NCBI GenBank assembly: GCA_002483145.1
Contig: DLHJ01000012.1
Coordinates: 124,001 to 188,000, forward strand
Source: Cellvibrio sp. UBA7671
GTDB lineage: Bacteria > Pseudomonadota > Gammaproteobacteria > Pseudomonadales > Cellvibrionaceae
Length of the DNA stretch: 64,000 nt
Direction of reading: 5' to 3'
Shown here: piece by piece, positions 1 through 10,065 of the stretch
Layout of the letters: each line of letters opens with the position of its first letter
How positions within the stretch are numbered: the first letter of the stretch is position 1
Notes under the pieces: model-generated
The model's input: the letters and a program-made list of their open reading frames with translations, nothing else
What the model was told of the DNA's origin: nothing
The model's database searches: none
Position numbers and translations under genes: made by a program

Positions 1-49
1 CGCGGCCAGTGGCGGTGGCGATGGCGGCGATGGTGTCGGTAATGATCAT
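1..49 (-). CDS. mnmE: tRNA modification GTPase MnmE, N-terminus only
   Basis: The complement of the first 49 bases starts with ATG and encodes MIITDTIAAIATATGR, matching the conserved start of MnmE (E. coli begins with a similar DTIVAQATPPGRGGVG block). MnmE with MnmG modifies the wobble uridine of several tRNAs. Only 16 codons lie in the window; the gene continues past the left edge. It follows yidC by 9 bases in the same direction, the usual gammaproteobacterial order. Confidence 0.8.
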   Translation of the reverse strand, partial: MIITDTIAAIATATGR

Positions 50-58
50 AGCGATGAC

Positions 59-1717
59 TTATTTAGCAGCAGGTTCAGCGTCGATTTGTTTGGTAATGAT
101 GTACTGCTGGATAATCGACAAGGTGTTGTTAGTCACCCAGTAAAGTACCAGACCAGCCGGGAACCAGAGGAACATAAAGGTAAAGATCAACGGCAGCATT
201 TGCATGATGCGCGCTTGCATAGGATCAGTCGGCTGTGGGTTGAGCTTCTGCATAAAATACATGGTGATACCGTAAATAACTGGCAGCACAAAGTAGGGGT
301 CTTTTACCGAGAGATCGAAGATCCAGCCGAAGAACGGCGAGTGGCGCAGTTCTACCGATTCCATCAACACGTAATAAAGAGCGAGGAATACCGGCATCTG
401 GATCAGCAGCGGCAAGCAACCACCAAAAGGGTTTACCTTTTCGGTTTTATACATTTTCATCATTTCTTGCGAGAACTTCTGGCGGTCATCGCCAAGACGT
501 TCTTTCAATTCAGCCATTTTCGGCGCTAACTTGCGCATTTTCGCCATGGATTTATAGCTGGTTGCCGAAAGTTTGAAGAACAAGGCTTTTACAATCAAGG
601 TTAAACCAATAATGGCCAAGCCCCAGTTGCCTACTAAACCGTGAATCCACTTAAGAACAAAGAACAATGGTTTGGCTACCCACCAGAGCCAGCCGTAGTC
701 TACTGTCAGGTCGAGGTAGGGAGAGATTTGTTCCAAACGCTCGGTATCTTTGGGGCCAGCGTAAAAACCGGCTGAGATACTAGCTTGGGTTCCGGGAGCA
801 ACTTCATTAACCTTGCCGGTAAAACCCATCAAATAAAGGTCATTGTCGCCCAACTTGCGCAAATGATAGGTGTTTTGACTATCGGCATCGGGAATCCAGG
901 CGCTGATAAAGTAGTGCTGTACCATCGCCACCCAACCACCTTGAACGCCCACTTTTTCTTCTTTTTCAGCCATATCGGCAAAGGTGATTTTTTTGTACTT
1001 TTCTTCCGCGGTGGTAATTGCGGCACCCAGGAAAGGGTTCATTTCCAAAGCGCTGACTTTTACAAAGTTTTGGCTATCGCGTTTGATTTGGCCGTAAAGC
1101 TGTGCTGACCAGGTATTGGCGCTTTTATTATCGATCAGGTATTCAACGTTGATCAGGTAATCGCCGCGGGTAAAGGTGTAGCGCTTGGTGATATTGACTT
1201 CGCCCTGTTGCAATACCAGGTCAACGACCAACTGCTTTTCACCATCGGCCAGGGTGTATTCATTTTTCTCACTGCTAAACAGTGGGCGACCTTGAGCAGT
1301 ATCGGTGCCGTTAGTGCCAATCAAGCCACTTTGTGCCAGATAAGTGTGGTTGTCGCGGTTATCGAGCAACACAAAAGGTTGGTCGGGAGTGTCCAGTTTG
1401 AGAAAGTGACGTGGAAGTGCAAGCTGCACAATGTCGCCACCCAGAGGATTGATGACGAGATCAAAACTGTCTGTTTTCACTTTAATCAGTTGGTTGGCAG
1501 CCAAAGTAGTTTTTTCTGCTTCAGACAGACTATTGGCAGCAACTGGAATATCACTGTTGATTGCCGCCGCTGCGGGGATTGAACCCGTGTTAGTGGTGGT
1601 TTGGGTGGCTACCGGTGTTTGTGTGGGTAGCTGTTCCTGATATTCATGCCAGCGAATAACCAACATCAATAAGGTAGCGAGAATTGCTGCAATTAATAGG
1701 TTTTTTTGCCAATCCAT
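59..1717 (-). CDS. yidC: Membrane protein insertase YidC
   Basis: Encodes 552 residues, close to the 548 of E. coli YidC. YidC inserts and folds inner-membrane proteins alone or with SecYEG. The start MDWQKNLLIAAI (ATG at 1717) resembles the MDSQRNLL start of E. coli and lies one base after the yidD stop; a longer reading from TTG at 1735 would overlap yidD and is less likely. After the first membrane segment comes a large periplasmic beta domain (about residues 55-345), then the conserved five-helix core with the WGLAIIGLTLIVKALFF segment, the MAKMRKLAPKM cytoplasmic loop and a basic-to-acidic C-terminal tail. Part of the leftward rpmH-rnpA-yidD-yidC-mnmE cluster. Confidence 0.97.
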   Translation of the reverse strand: MDWQKNLLIAAILATLLMLVIRWHEYQEQLPTQTPVATQTTTNTGSIPAAAAINSDIPVAANSLSEAEKTTLAANQLIKVKTDSFDLVINPLGGDIVQLALPRHFLKLDTPDQPFVLLDNRDNHTYLAQSGLIGTNGTDTAQGRPLFSSEKNEYTLADGEKQLVVDLVLQQGEVNITKRYTFTRGDYLINVEYLIDNKSANTWSAQLYGQIKRDSQNFVKVSALEMNPFLGAAITTAEEKYKKITFADMAEKEEKVGVQGGWVAMVQHYFISAWIPDADSQNTYHLRKLGDNDLYLMGFTGKVNEVAPGTQASISAGFYAGPKDTERLEQISPYLDLTVDYGWLWWVAKPLFFVLKWIHGLVGNWGLAIIGLTLIVKALFFKLSATSYKSMAKMRKLAPKMAELKERLGDDRQKFSQEMMKMYKTEKVNPFGGCLPLLIQMPVFLALYYVLMESVELRHSPFFGWIFDLSVKDPYFVLPVIYGITMYFMQKLNPQPTDPMQARIMQMLPLIFTFMFLWFPAGLVLYWVTNNTLSIIQQYIITKQIDAEPAAK

Positions 1718-1718
1718 C

Positions 1719-2027
1719 TTAATGACTGCCATCAATAGTGTGTGAGTGAATAGAAGAACAACAGGTCTTGTTCAATTCCGGTACCGGATCGAGGCCGCCT
1801 TCATGCCAGGGATGGCATTTTAGTAGGCGTCGCAGGGTTAGATAAGACCCTGTAAAAAATCCATGCCGCACAATTGCTTCTTCCGAGTAATGTGAGCAGC
1901 TGGGATAAAAGCGGCATTGGTTGCCAATCCAGGGGCTTAAAAAATAGCGATAGCCGTGCAGCAGTTTGACTGCCAGCCAGATCAGGCCGGAATGGCCGTT
2001 ATTGATCAGTCGCTTTAGCATCTGCAT
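1719..2027 (-). CDS. yidD: Membrane protein insertion efficiency factor YidD
   Basis: A 102-residue YidD family protein, a small membrane-associated factor that assists YidC-dependent insertion. The family signature is clear: [20 protein letters not shown] with its two cysteines, then [12 protein letters not shown] and the [15 protein letters not shown] block near the C-terminus. The ATG at 2027 has an AAAGG ribosome-binding site a few bases upstream inside the end of rnpA, and the reading frame overlaps rnpA by 29 bases, suggesting translational coupling. Lies between rnpA and yidC as in most gammaproteobacteria. Confidence 0.95.
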   Translation of the reverse strand: MQMLKRLINNGHSGLIWLAVKLLHGYRYFLSPWIGNQCRFYPSCSHYSEEAIVRHGFFTGSYLTLRRLLKCHPWHEGGLDPVPELNKTCCSSIHSHTIDGSH

Positions 2028-2514
2028 TGACCTTTTGCTCTGCCCCTTGATTTTGCGCCTGCGATGTTAACCGATGATGGCGCACTTTTTTGAAAATTCG
2101 CTGCCATTGTTGATTTAATTGCTGGCTAAATTCGCTATTGGACAGGCTATCCATCCCCTTGCGTGACAGCACCACAATATCCAACCCGGCTAACTCCTGC
2201 TGCTGCAGGCGAAAACTTTCGCGGATCAAGCGTTTCATGCGGTTGCGTTCCACTGCCAACTTCATGTGTTTTTTGGCCATCACCAAACCCAAACGCGGCT
2301 GGGTCTGTTGGTTGAGGCGGGCGAGGATCAAAAAATACTGATGTGAAGCGCGAAAAGGAGCGTCATCAAACACGGGTTTGAAATCAGCGGCGCAGAGTAA
2401 ACGCAGGGATTTGGTAAAACAAAAAGAAGCGGAGTTGGAACCTGGACCAAAGCGGACATCGCTTTGGGGTTGATTCGAACTAGCAGACTGTTGAAATTCT
2501 ATTTTGGCTGGCAT
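1999..2514 (-). CDS. rnpA: Ribonuclease P protein component
   Basis: Protein subunit of RNase P, which with the catalytic RNA trims the 5' leader of tRNA precursors. The RNR signature appears as [14 protein letters not shown], and the central beta sheet [14 protein letters not shown] is typical. At 171 residues it is longer than E. coli RnpA (119): about 28 extra residues precede the conserved [11 protein letters not shown] start and a tail of about 20 follows the core. I see no internal ATG that would give a shorter N-terminus, so the extension may be real. It overlaps yidD by 29 bases and follows rpmH after a gap of about 105 bases. Confidence 0.93.
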   Translation of the reverse strand: MPAKIEFQQSASSNQPQSDVRFGPGSNSASFCFTKSLRLLCAADFKPVFDDAPFRASHQYFLILARLNQQTQPRLGLVMAKKHMKLAVERNRMKRLIRESFRLQQQELAGLDIVVLSRKGMDSLSNSEFSQQLNQQWQRIFKKVRHHRLTSQAQNQGAEQKVNADAKATDQ

Positions 2515-2620
2515 AAGTGCGCTAAAAATAGTCTGGGAATGACCGTTATCGACTACTTTGTCTCACGTTTGCCAATAACAAATTTCAACAAACTGCTAGT
2601 GAACCAAGAAGCGCGAACGA

Positions 2621-2758
2621 TTAAACGCGAGTCAGCTCGGCACGGCCTTTGGCGCGACGACGAGCCAATACCAAACGGCCACCTTTGGTAGCCATACGAG
2701 CACGAAAACCGTGGTTACGAACGCGTTTCAGATTGCTGGGTTGGAATGTTCTTTTCAT
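2621..2758 (-). CDS. rpmH: 50S ribosomal protein L34
   Basis: A 45-codon gene running from ATG at 2758 to TAA at 2621. It encodes [19 protein letters not shown] and continues with the [20 protein letters not shown] block, nearly the same as E. coli L34 (46 residues). It is the first gene of the leftward cluster, and its promoter faces the origin region. L34 is a small basic protein of the large ribosomal subunit. Confidence 0.97.
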   Translation of the reverse strand: MKRTFQPSNLKRVRNHGFRARMATKGGRLVLARRRAKGRAELTRV

Positions 2759-2759
2759 G

Positions 2760-3230
2760 ATAAACCTGTTAAAAATCCTGAGTTAATTCACACGGCGTGC
2801 GAAAAGAGGCGGGATTCTAATGAATGCCACTGTCTAAAGCAAATTATTTTGAGCAAATAATCTACAAAAAGTGGCAAATTGAGCTGTGCACATTTTCTAC
2901 CACTTTCCCCCCAGTCAATTCATATGTTATTCACAGGTTTATCCACAGGTTTGTCGTTTTATTCATTCTTTTTGCCGCCTCGCGGTGCTCTGTTATAAGC
3001 TGGTCGTTATGGTGTAACTAATTGAATTTTAATGGCTAAATTTTAGCCCGTTCAAATTAATTTTAACTTTTGTTGTGGATAACTCTGGGGGGCGGGAGTA
3101 GACTTAGATCCCCCGTATAAATCTGGGTTTAATCCTATCCAGAATTCATCAAATAGTAGCGGGTCTCAGTCTTTATCTCTGTTTATCAACACATCAATGA
3201 ACAATAACCGCAATTGGCGTTTCGGGAGTT
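2760..3230. other. Replication origin oriC (rpmH-dnaA intergenic region)
   Basis: The 470-base gap between the divergent rpmH and dnaA holds consensus DnaA boxes TTATCCACA at 2939-2947 (+) and 3074-3082 (-), and one-mismatch boxes TTATTCACA at 2927-2935 and TTATCAACA at 3183-3191. A very AT-rich stretch (about 3018-3070) between the box clusters could be the unwinding element. Gene order and boxes match oriC of pseudomonad-like gammaproteobacteria. The same gap must also carry the dnaA promoter, so some boxes may act in DnaA autoregulation. Confidence 0.8.
2814..2842 (-). promoter_or_regulatory. Probable sigma-70 promoter of rpmH-rnpA
   Basis: On the minus strand TTGCTT (2837-2842) and TAGAAT (2814-2819) are separated by 17 bases, a reasonable -35/-10 pair about 60 bases upstream of the rpmH start. 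The bases after the -10, CCCGCCTC, resemble GC-rich discriminators of ribosomal promoters. Assigned from sequence only. Confidence 0.5.
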
Positions 3231-3236
3231 TTGGTT

Positions 3237-4796
3237 TTGCTGCAATCGATTTGGAAATTATGTGCCGCCAGCCTACAGGATGAATTGCCTTCACAGCAGT
3301 TCAATACCTGGATTCGGCCATTGCAAATTGATGAATCAGCCTCTCCCCAAGAATTGCGCTTGCTAGCACCCAATCGCTTTATTTGCGACTGGGTCACAGA
3401 AAAATTTCTTAATCGTATCCGCGAACTGGCCAGTCACTACCATCAGGACAATAACCTGCTGGTGGCGGTGGGTGTTGCGCCGCGACCGGCAGCAGGTTTT
3501 CAAGCGAACCCGGTAAACCAGCGCTCAGTGCCCAGCTATGAATCCGCTACTTTAGCTCCAGTTTCAGCTGATATGCGGGAGGACAATCTCGCGTTTGGTA
3601 GCCAAAGTGTGGTGCAGGAAGTTAACAGTGATAGTTATTCAAACTCGTCGAATAGGGCAAAATCTCCTGCTAAAATCATTGAATATGACACAAAGTCACG
3701 CGATATTCTTCTAGAAACCGGTTTTGATAGCACTCGTGTAACGCCCGAGTTGGAAGTTGAAGGCGGCCTTAAGCACAGCAACTATTTAAATGTGTCATCT
3801 ACCTTCGCTACCTTTGTCGAAGGCAAGTCCAACCAGCTAGGTTTGGCCGCAGCGCGCCAAGTGGCGGAAAATCCGGGCGGTGCCTACAACCCTCTCTTTA
3901 TATATGGTGGAGTTGGCTTGGGGAAAACCCATTTGATGCAAGCTGTCGGTAATGCCATGGTGGCGCGCAACCCTAATGCAAAAGTGGTTTACTTGCATTC
4001 CGAGCGGTTTGTTGCCGATATGGTAAAGGCGCTGCAGTTGAATGCAATAAATGATTTCAAACGATACTACCGTTCGATGGATGCGCTGCTGATCGACGAT
4101 ATCCAATTTTTTGCTGGTAAGGAGCGTTCGCAGGAAGAGTTTTTCCACACCTTCAACTCCCTGTTGGAAGGGGGCCGCCAGATCATTCTGACATGTGATC
4201 GTTTCCCGAAAGAAATCAATGGGTTGGAAGAGCGATTAAAATCCCGCTTTGGCTGGGGTCTGACCGTGGCGGTAGAACCGCCAGAGTTGGAAACGCGGGT
4301 GGCAATTTTGATGAAAAAGGCCGAGCAGGTGAATATTGATTTACCGCACGAAGCTGCCTTTTTTATTGCTCAGCGGATTCGCGCCAATGTGCGCGACCTG
4401 GAAGGTGCGTTAAAACGCGTTATCGCCAGTGCCAACTTTACCGGTCGGCCGATTGATGTTGAGCTCGTGCGAGAAGCCTTGAAAGATTTATTGGCGCTAC
4501 AGGATAAACAAGTCGGTATCGACAATATCCAGCGCGTGGTATGTGAATACTACAAAATCAAAATGAACGATATGATTTCCAAACGTCGCAGCCGTTCAGT
4601 GGCGCGCCCGCGCCAAGTGGCGATGGCCTTGGCGAAAGAATTGACCAATCACAGCTTGCCGGAAATTGGCGAAGCTTTCGGCGGCCGCGATCATACCACG
4701 GTATTGCACGCCTGCCGCAAGATTAAGGAATTACAAGAAGAGACCGCAGATATCCGCGAAGATATGAAAAACTTGCTGCGTTCCCTGACAACTTGA
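3237..4796 (+). CDS. dnaA: Chromosomal replication initiator protein DnaA
   Basis: DnaA binds DnaA boxes and melts the origin. About 519 residues: domain I with the conserved [10 protein letters not shown], a variable domain II (roughly 90-180), the AAA+ domain with Walker [10 protein letters not shown] and Walker [10 protein letters not shown], and the C-terminal DNA-binding helix-turn-helix with signature [15 protein letters not shown]. No ATG fits the start. The TTG at 3237 (giving MLQSIWKLC) sits 8 bases after GGGAG at 3224-3228 and is preferred over the TTG at 3231, which is only 2 bases away from it. Followed by dnaN, recF and gyrB in the same direction. Confidence 0.96.
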   Translation: MLQSIWKLCAASLQDELPSQQFNTWIRPLQIDESASPQELRLLAPNRFICDWVTEKFLNRIRELASHYHQDNNLLVAVGVAPRPAAGFQANPVNQRSVPSYESATLAPVSADMREDNLAFGSQSVVQEVNSDSYSNSSNRAKSPAKIIEYDTKSRDILLETGFDSTRVTPELEVEGGLKHSNYLNVSSTFATFVEGKSNQLGLAAARQVAENPGGAYNPLFIYGGVGLGKTHLMQAVGNAMVARNPNAKVVYLHSERFVADMVKALQLNAINDFKRYYRSMDALLIDDIQFFAGKERSQEEFFHTFNSLLEGGRQIILTCDRFPKEINGLEERLKSRFGWGLTVAVEPPELETRVAILMKKAEQVNIDLPHEAAFFIAQRIRANVRDLEGALKRVIASANFTGRPIDVELVREALKDLLALQDKQVGIDNIQRVVCEYYKIKMNDMISKRRSRSVARPRQVAMALAKELTNHSLPEIGEAFGGRDHTTVLHACRKIKELQEETADIREDMKNLLRSLTT

Positions 4797-4879
4797 TTTA
4801 TAAACGTTGTTGTTTTATGCATCATCCCGTAGCGATAAAAACACCATAAGTCCCGGAAGATTACTTAAGAGACCATCAC

Positions 4880-5983
4880 ATGAAATTTGCCGTATCCCGC
4901 GAAGCCCTGCTCAAACCCTTACAACTGGTAGCTGGTGTGGTGGAGCGTCGTCAAACGCTGCCGGTGTTGTCCAATGTGTTGATCCAGCTCAACGGCGATC
5001 AACTCTCGCTCACTGGTACTGATCTGGAAGTTGAGATTGTCGGGCGTATTACGCTGGAGCAAGCGGGTGTGTCGGGTGATATCACAGTTCCTGCACGTAA
5101 GCTGCTAGATATCTGCAAATCCCTACCTGATGGCAGCAATATTGAATTTTTTCTGGAAGAAAGCCGAATTATGGTCAAGTCTGGCCGCAGCCGGTTTACC
5201 CTCTCTACTTTACCGGCGGCAGATTTCCCCAATGTGGAAGACACACCCGGCAACTTGCGTTTCAGCTGTGCCCAACAAGAAGTTAAGCGTCTTATTGAGC
5301 GCACTGCCTTTGCTATGGCACAGCAGGATGTTCGCTATTACCTGAACGGTATGTTGTGGGAAGTTCGCCAGGATCAATTGCGTGTAGTGGCTACCGACGG
5401 CCATCGTATGGCGATGTGTACCCGCGCAGTAGCGGTTAATACCAGCGATGTTATCCAGGCGATCTTGCCGCGCAAAGGCGTGTTGGAATTATCGCGCTTG
5501 CTGGATGATTCTACTGCGCAAGTGGAAGTGGTACTCAGCTCCAATCATATCCGCGTCACGTCTATGGATTACACCTTCACCTCAAAATTGGTCGATGGCA
5601 AGTTCCCAGAGTACGAGCGAGTATTACCGCGCGGGGGCAACAAGGTAGTTATAGGATCACGTCTGGAATTGAAACAAGCATTTGGCCGCACAGCGATTTT
5701 GTCGAATGAAAAATATCGGGGTGTGCGCCTGCTATTGTCGGAAGGCACCCTGACTATAGTGGCCAACAACCCTGAGCAGGAAGAAGCAGAAGAGCAGGTC
5801 ACAGTCGATTACACGGGTGAATCGCTTGAAGTAGGCTTTAATGTGAGTTACCTGCAGGATGTTACCAACGTCATCAGCAATGAAAATGTGAAGATCACCC
5901 TCTCGGATGCCAACTCCAGCGCCCTGTTGGAAGAACCCGAAAATAGCGATTCCCTCTATGTAGTTATGCCGATGCGCCTGTAA
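4880..5983 (+). CDS. dnaN: DNA polymerase III subunit beta (sliding clamp)
   Basis: A 367-residue sliding clamp, the usual length, which forms a ring dimer tethering DNA polymerase III to DNA. The start MKFAVSREALLKPLQ and internal segments RQTLPVLSNVL, GTDLEVE, VVATDGHRMAM and the terminal YVVMPMRL are all typical. Lies 83 bases after dnaA and 33 bases before recF, consistent with a dnaA-dnaN-recF-gyrB transcription unit. Confidence 0.97.
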   Translation: MKFAVSREALLKPLQLVAGVVERRQTLPVLSNVLIQLNGDQLSLTGTDLEVEIVGRITLEQAGVSGDITVPARKLLDICKSLPDGSNIEFFLEESRIMVKSGRSRFTLSTLPAADFPNVEDTPGNLRFSCAQQEVKRLIERTAFAMAQQDVRYYLNGMLWEVRQDQLRVVATDGHRMAMCTRAVAVNTSDVIQAILPRKGVLELSRLLDDSTAQVEVVLSSNHIRVTSMDYTFTSKLVDGKFPEYERVLPRGGNKVVIGSRLELKQAFGRTAILSNEKYRGVRLLLSEGTLTIVANNPEQEEAEEQVTVDYTGESLEVGFNVSYLQDVTNVISNENVKITLSDANSSALLEEPENSDSLYVVMPMRL

Positions 5984-6016
5984 TGGCGCATTGGCAGTTC
6001 CTGTCTTGCTGGTCGT

Positions 6017-7114
6017 ATGACCTTAAAACGCCTGCTTATCCAAAATCTGCGCAATCTGGAAGGAGTTGATATAGCTCCTTCGCTGCAGGTTAATCTTATC
6101 TATGGTGAAAATGGCTCTGGTAAAACCAGTATTCTAGAAGCCATAAATCTGCTCGCTCTCGGTCGGTCCTTCCGTAGCCATAAACACAAACCCCTGATCA
6201 ATCACCAGCATCAGTCATTTACCGTGTTTGGCCGCGTCCATGCAGACGATGGTTCTGAAGTTCCAATTGGAATAAGCCGAGGTCTGGATGGTGACGCTAG
6301 CTTTAAGGCCAACGGTGTACTTGTACCATCGGCCGCAGATCTTGCGGCTTACTTACCAGTGCAAGTGATTAACTCCGATACTTTTTTATTATTGGAAGGC
6401 AGCCCAAAAGTCAGGCGACAATTTATTGATTGGTTAGTGTTTCACGTGGAACCTAATTTTTTCCCGGCGTGGAAAGCTATCCAGCGCTGCCTGAAACACC
6501 GCAATAGCCTCTTGCGCCGTGATAGAATAGATCCCTTTGAATTGGCCACTTGGGACAAAGAATTAGTCGGTTTAACCGATATAATCCATGAGTTTCGCAC
6601 CCAATGTATGGCGCAGTTTCAGGAAACCTTTGCCGAATTGTTAAAGGAATTTATCAATATTGATGGTATTGCCCTTGGCTACTATCGCGGTTGGGATAAA
6701 GATAAAACCTATGCCGATGTGCTCAATGCGAGTTTTGAACGGGATAAGCGCCAGGGTTTTACCCACTTGGGTAGCCATAGGGCTGATTTAAAAATAACGG
6801 TGAATGGTTTGGATGCCGCAGAAGTCCTCTCGCGTGGCCAACAAAAGCTGCTAGTCTGTGCGCTCAAAATTGCCCAGGGCTATGTATTTACGCGGATAAC
6901 AGGGCGTAAATCGATTTATTTAGTGGATGATTTACCTGCAGAGTTAGATGAAAAACACCGTGCTCTATTGGTTCGTTGGCTGGATACCATGGGCACCCAG
7001 GTATTTATTACCGGGGTAGAGCCAGAAACCCTGGCATCCAGCTGGCGCGACAAGACGAAAATAACCCCAAAAATGTTCCACGTGGAACAGGGTAGGGTGA
7101 CCGAGGTGAGTTAA
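6017..7114 (+). CDS. recF: DNA replication and repair protein RecF
   Basis: SMC-like ATPase of 365 residues acting with RecO and RecR to load RecA at gaps. Walker A is GENGSGKTS (about residues 30-38), preceded by the N-terminal RLLIQNLRNL typical of RecF; the signature motif LSRGQQKLLVCALK and Walker B IYLVDDLPAELD follow near the C-terminus. The start ATG at 6017 lies 33 bases after dnaN. Confidence 0.96.
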   Translation: MTLKRLLIQNLRNLEGVDIAPSLQVNLIYGENGSGKTSILEAINLLALGRSFRSHKHKPLINHQHQSFTVFGRVHADDGSEVPIGISRGLDGDASFKANGVLVPSAADLAAYLPVQVINSDTFLLLEGSPKVRRQFIDWLVFHVEPNFFPAWKAIQRCLKHRNSLLRRDRIDPFELATWDKELVGLTDIIHEFRTQCMAQFQETFAELLKEFINIDGIALGYYRGWDKDKTYADVLNASFERDKRQGFTHLGSHRADLKITVNGLDAAEVLSRGQQKLLVCALKIAQGYVFTRITGRKSIYLVDDLPAELDEKHRALLVRWLDTMGTQVFITGVEPETLASSWRDKTKITPKMFHVEQGRVTEVS

Positions 7115-7187
7115 TTACCTGGTTATTATCGAAAGAGATATTACCTAAAGAGATTATGCACAGCTTGTTTATCCAAGCTGCTACTGA

Positions 7188-9629
<2,442 letters not shown>

Positions 9630-9677
9630 AAACTATTAAAATTTATTAATTAATAGTTAATAAAATATATGAAAAAG

Positions 9678-9708
9678 AAGGCCGAATTTTTGCGAATTCG
9701 GCTTTTTA
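9678..9708 (+). terminator. Intrinsic terminator after gyrB
   Basis: Stem GCCGAATT (9681-9688) pairs with AATTCGGC (9695-9702) across a six-base loop and is followed by TTTTT. Located about 50 bases after the gyrB stop. Confidence 0.75.
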
Positions 9709-9826
9709 TATTCAGAAATGAAATAAAAATTGTCGTCAAATTCACAAATTTTCGATTTTTGCTGGTCTATACTCAGGCCGTAGTGAGTGGTTTTGATGAG
9801 ATTAACTGCGTAGCGAGATGACTTTG

Positions 9827-9991
9827 ATGACGACCGATAAAAAAACTCCCAAGGTATTATTAACCCAGATTGAAGATGCACTTGAAGAGCGTCAGCGCCA
9901 AGACCGGCGCCAATACCGTGAAGGTATTCCACAGGATGTACCTCACGAACGTCGTCGGGGCGACCGCCGTGAACGTAAAGCGGCAAAATAA
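9827..9991 (+). CDS. Small arginine-rich protein of unknown function
   Basis: A 54-codon ORF, MTTDKKTPKVLLTQ onward, bounded by the gyrB terminator upstream and a strong terminator just after its stop. An in-frame ATG 9 bases earlier (9818) is an alternative start. The protein is highly charged: a glutamine/arginine-rich middle (EERQRQDRRQYR) and a C-terminal ERRRGDRRERKAAK tail, with no signal peptide or membrane segment. The basic tail would suit nucleic-acid binding, but that is inference. The terminator-bounded position supports its being a real gene; no known family recognised. Confidence 0.6.
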   Translation: MTTDKKTPKVLLTQIEDALEERQRQDRRQYREGIPQDVPHERRRGDRRERKAAK

Positions 9992-10000
9992 TCGATCAAC

Positions 10001-10030
10001 AATAAAGGGGCTAACAAGCCCCTTTATTTT
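10001..10030. terminator. Bidirectional intrinsic terminator
   Basis: AATAAAGGGGC (10001-10011) pairs perfectly with GCCCCTTTATT (10018-10028) around the loop TAACAA. Runs of T and A on both sides let it serve the rightward small gene (9827-9991) and the leftward amylase gene. Confidence 0.8.
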
Positions 10031-10065
10031 GCCTGCGAGAAACTACTATTTAGCGCAAGAGGTGT

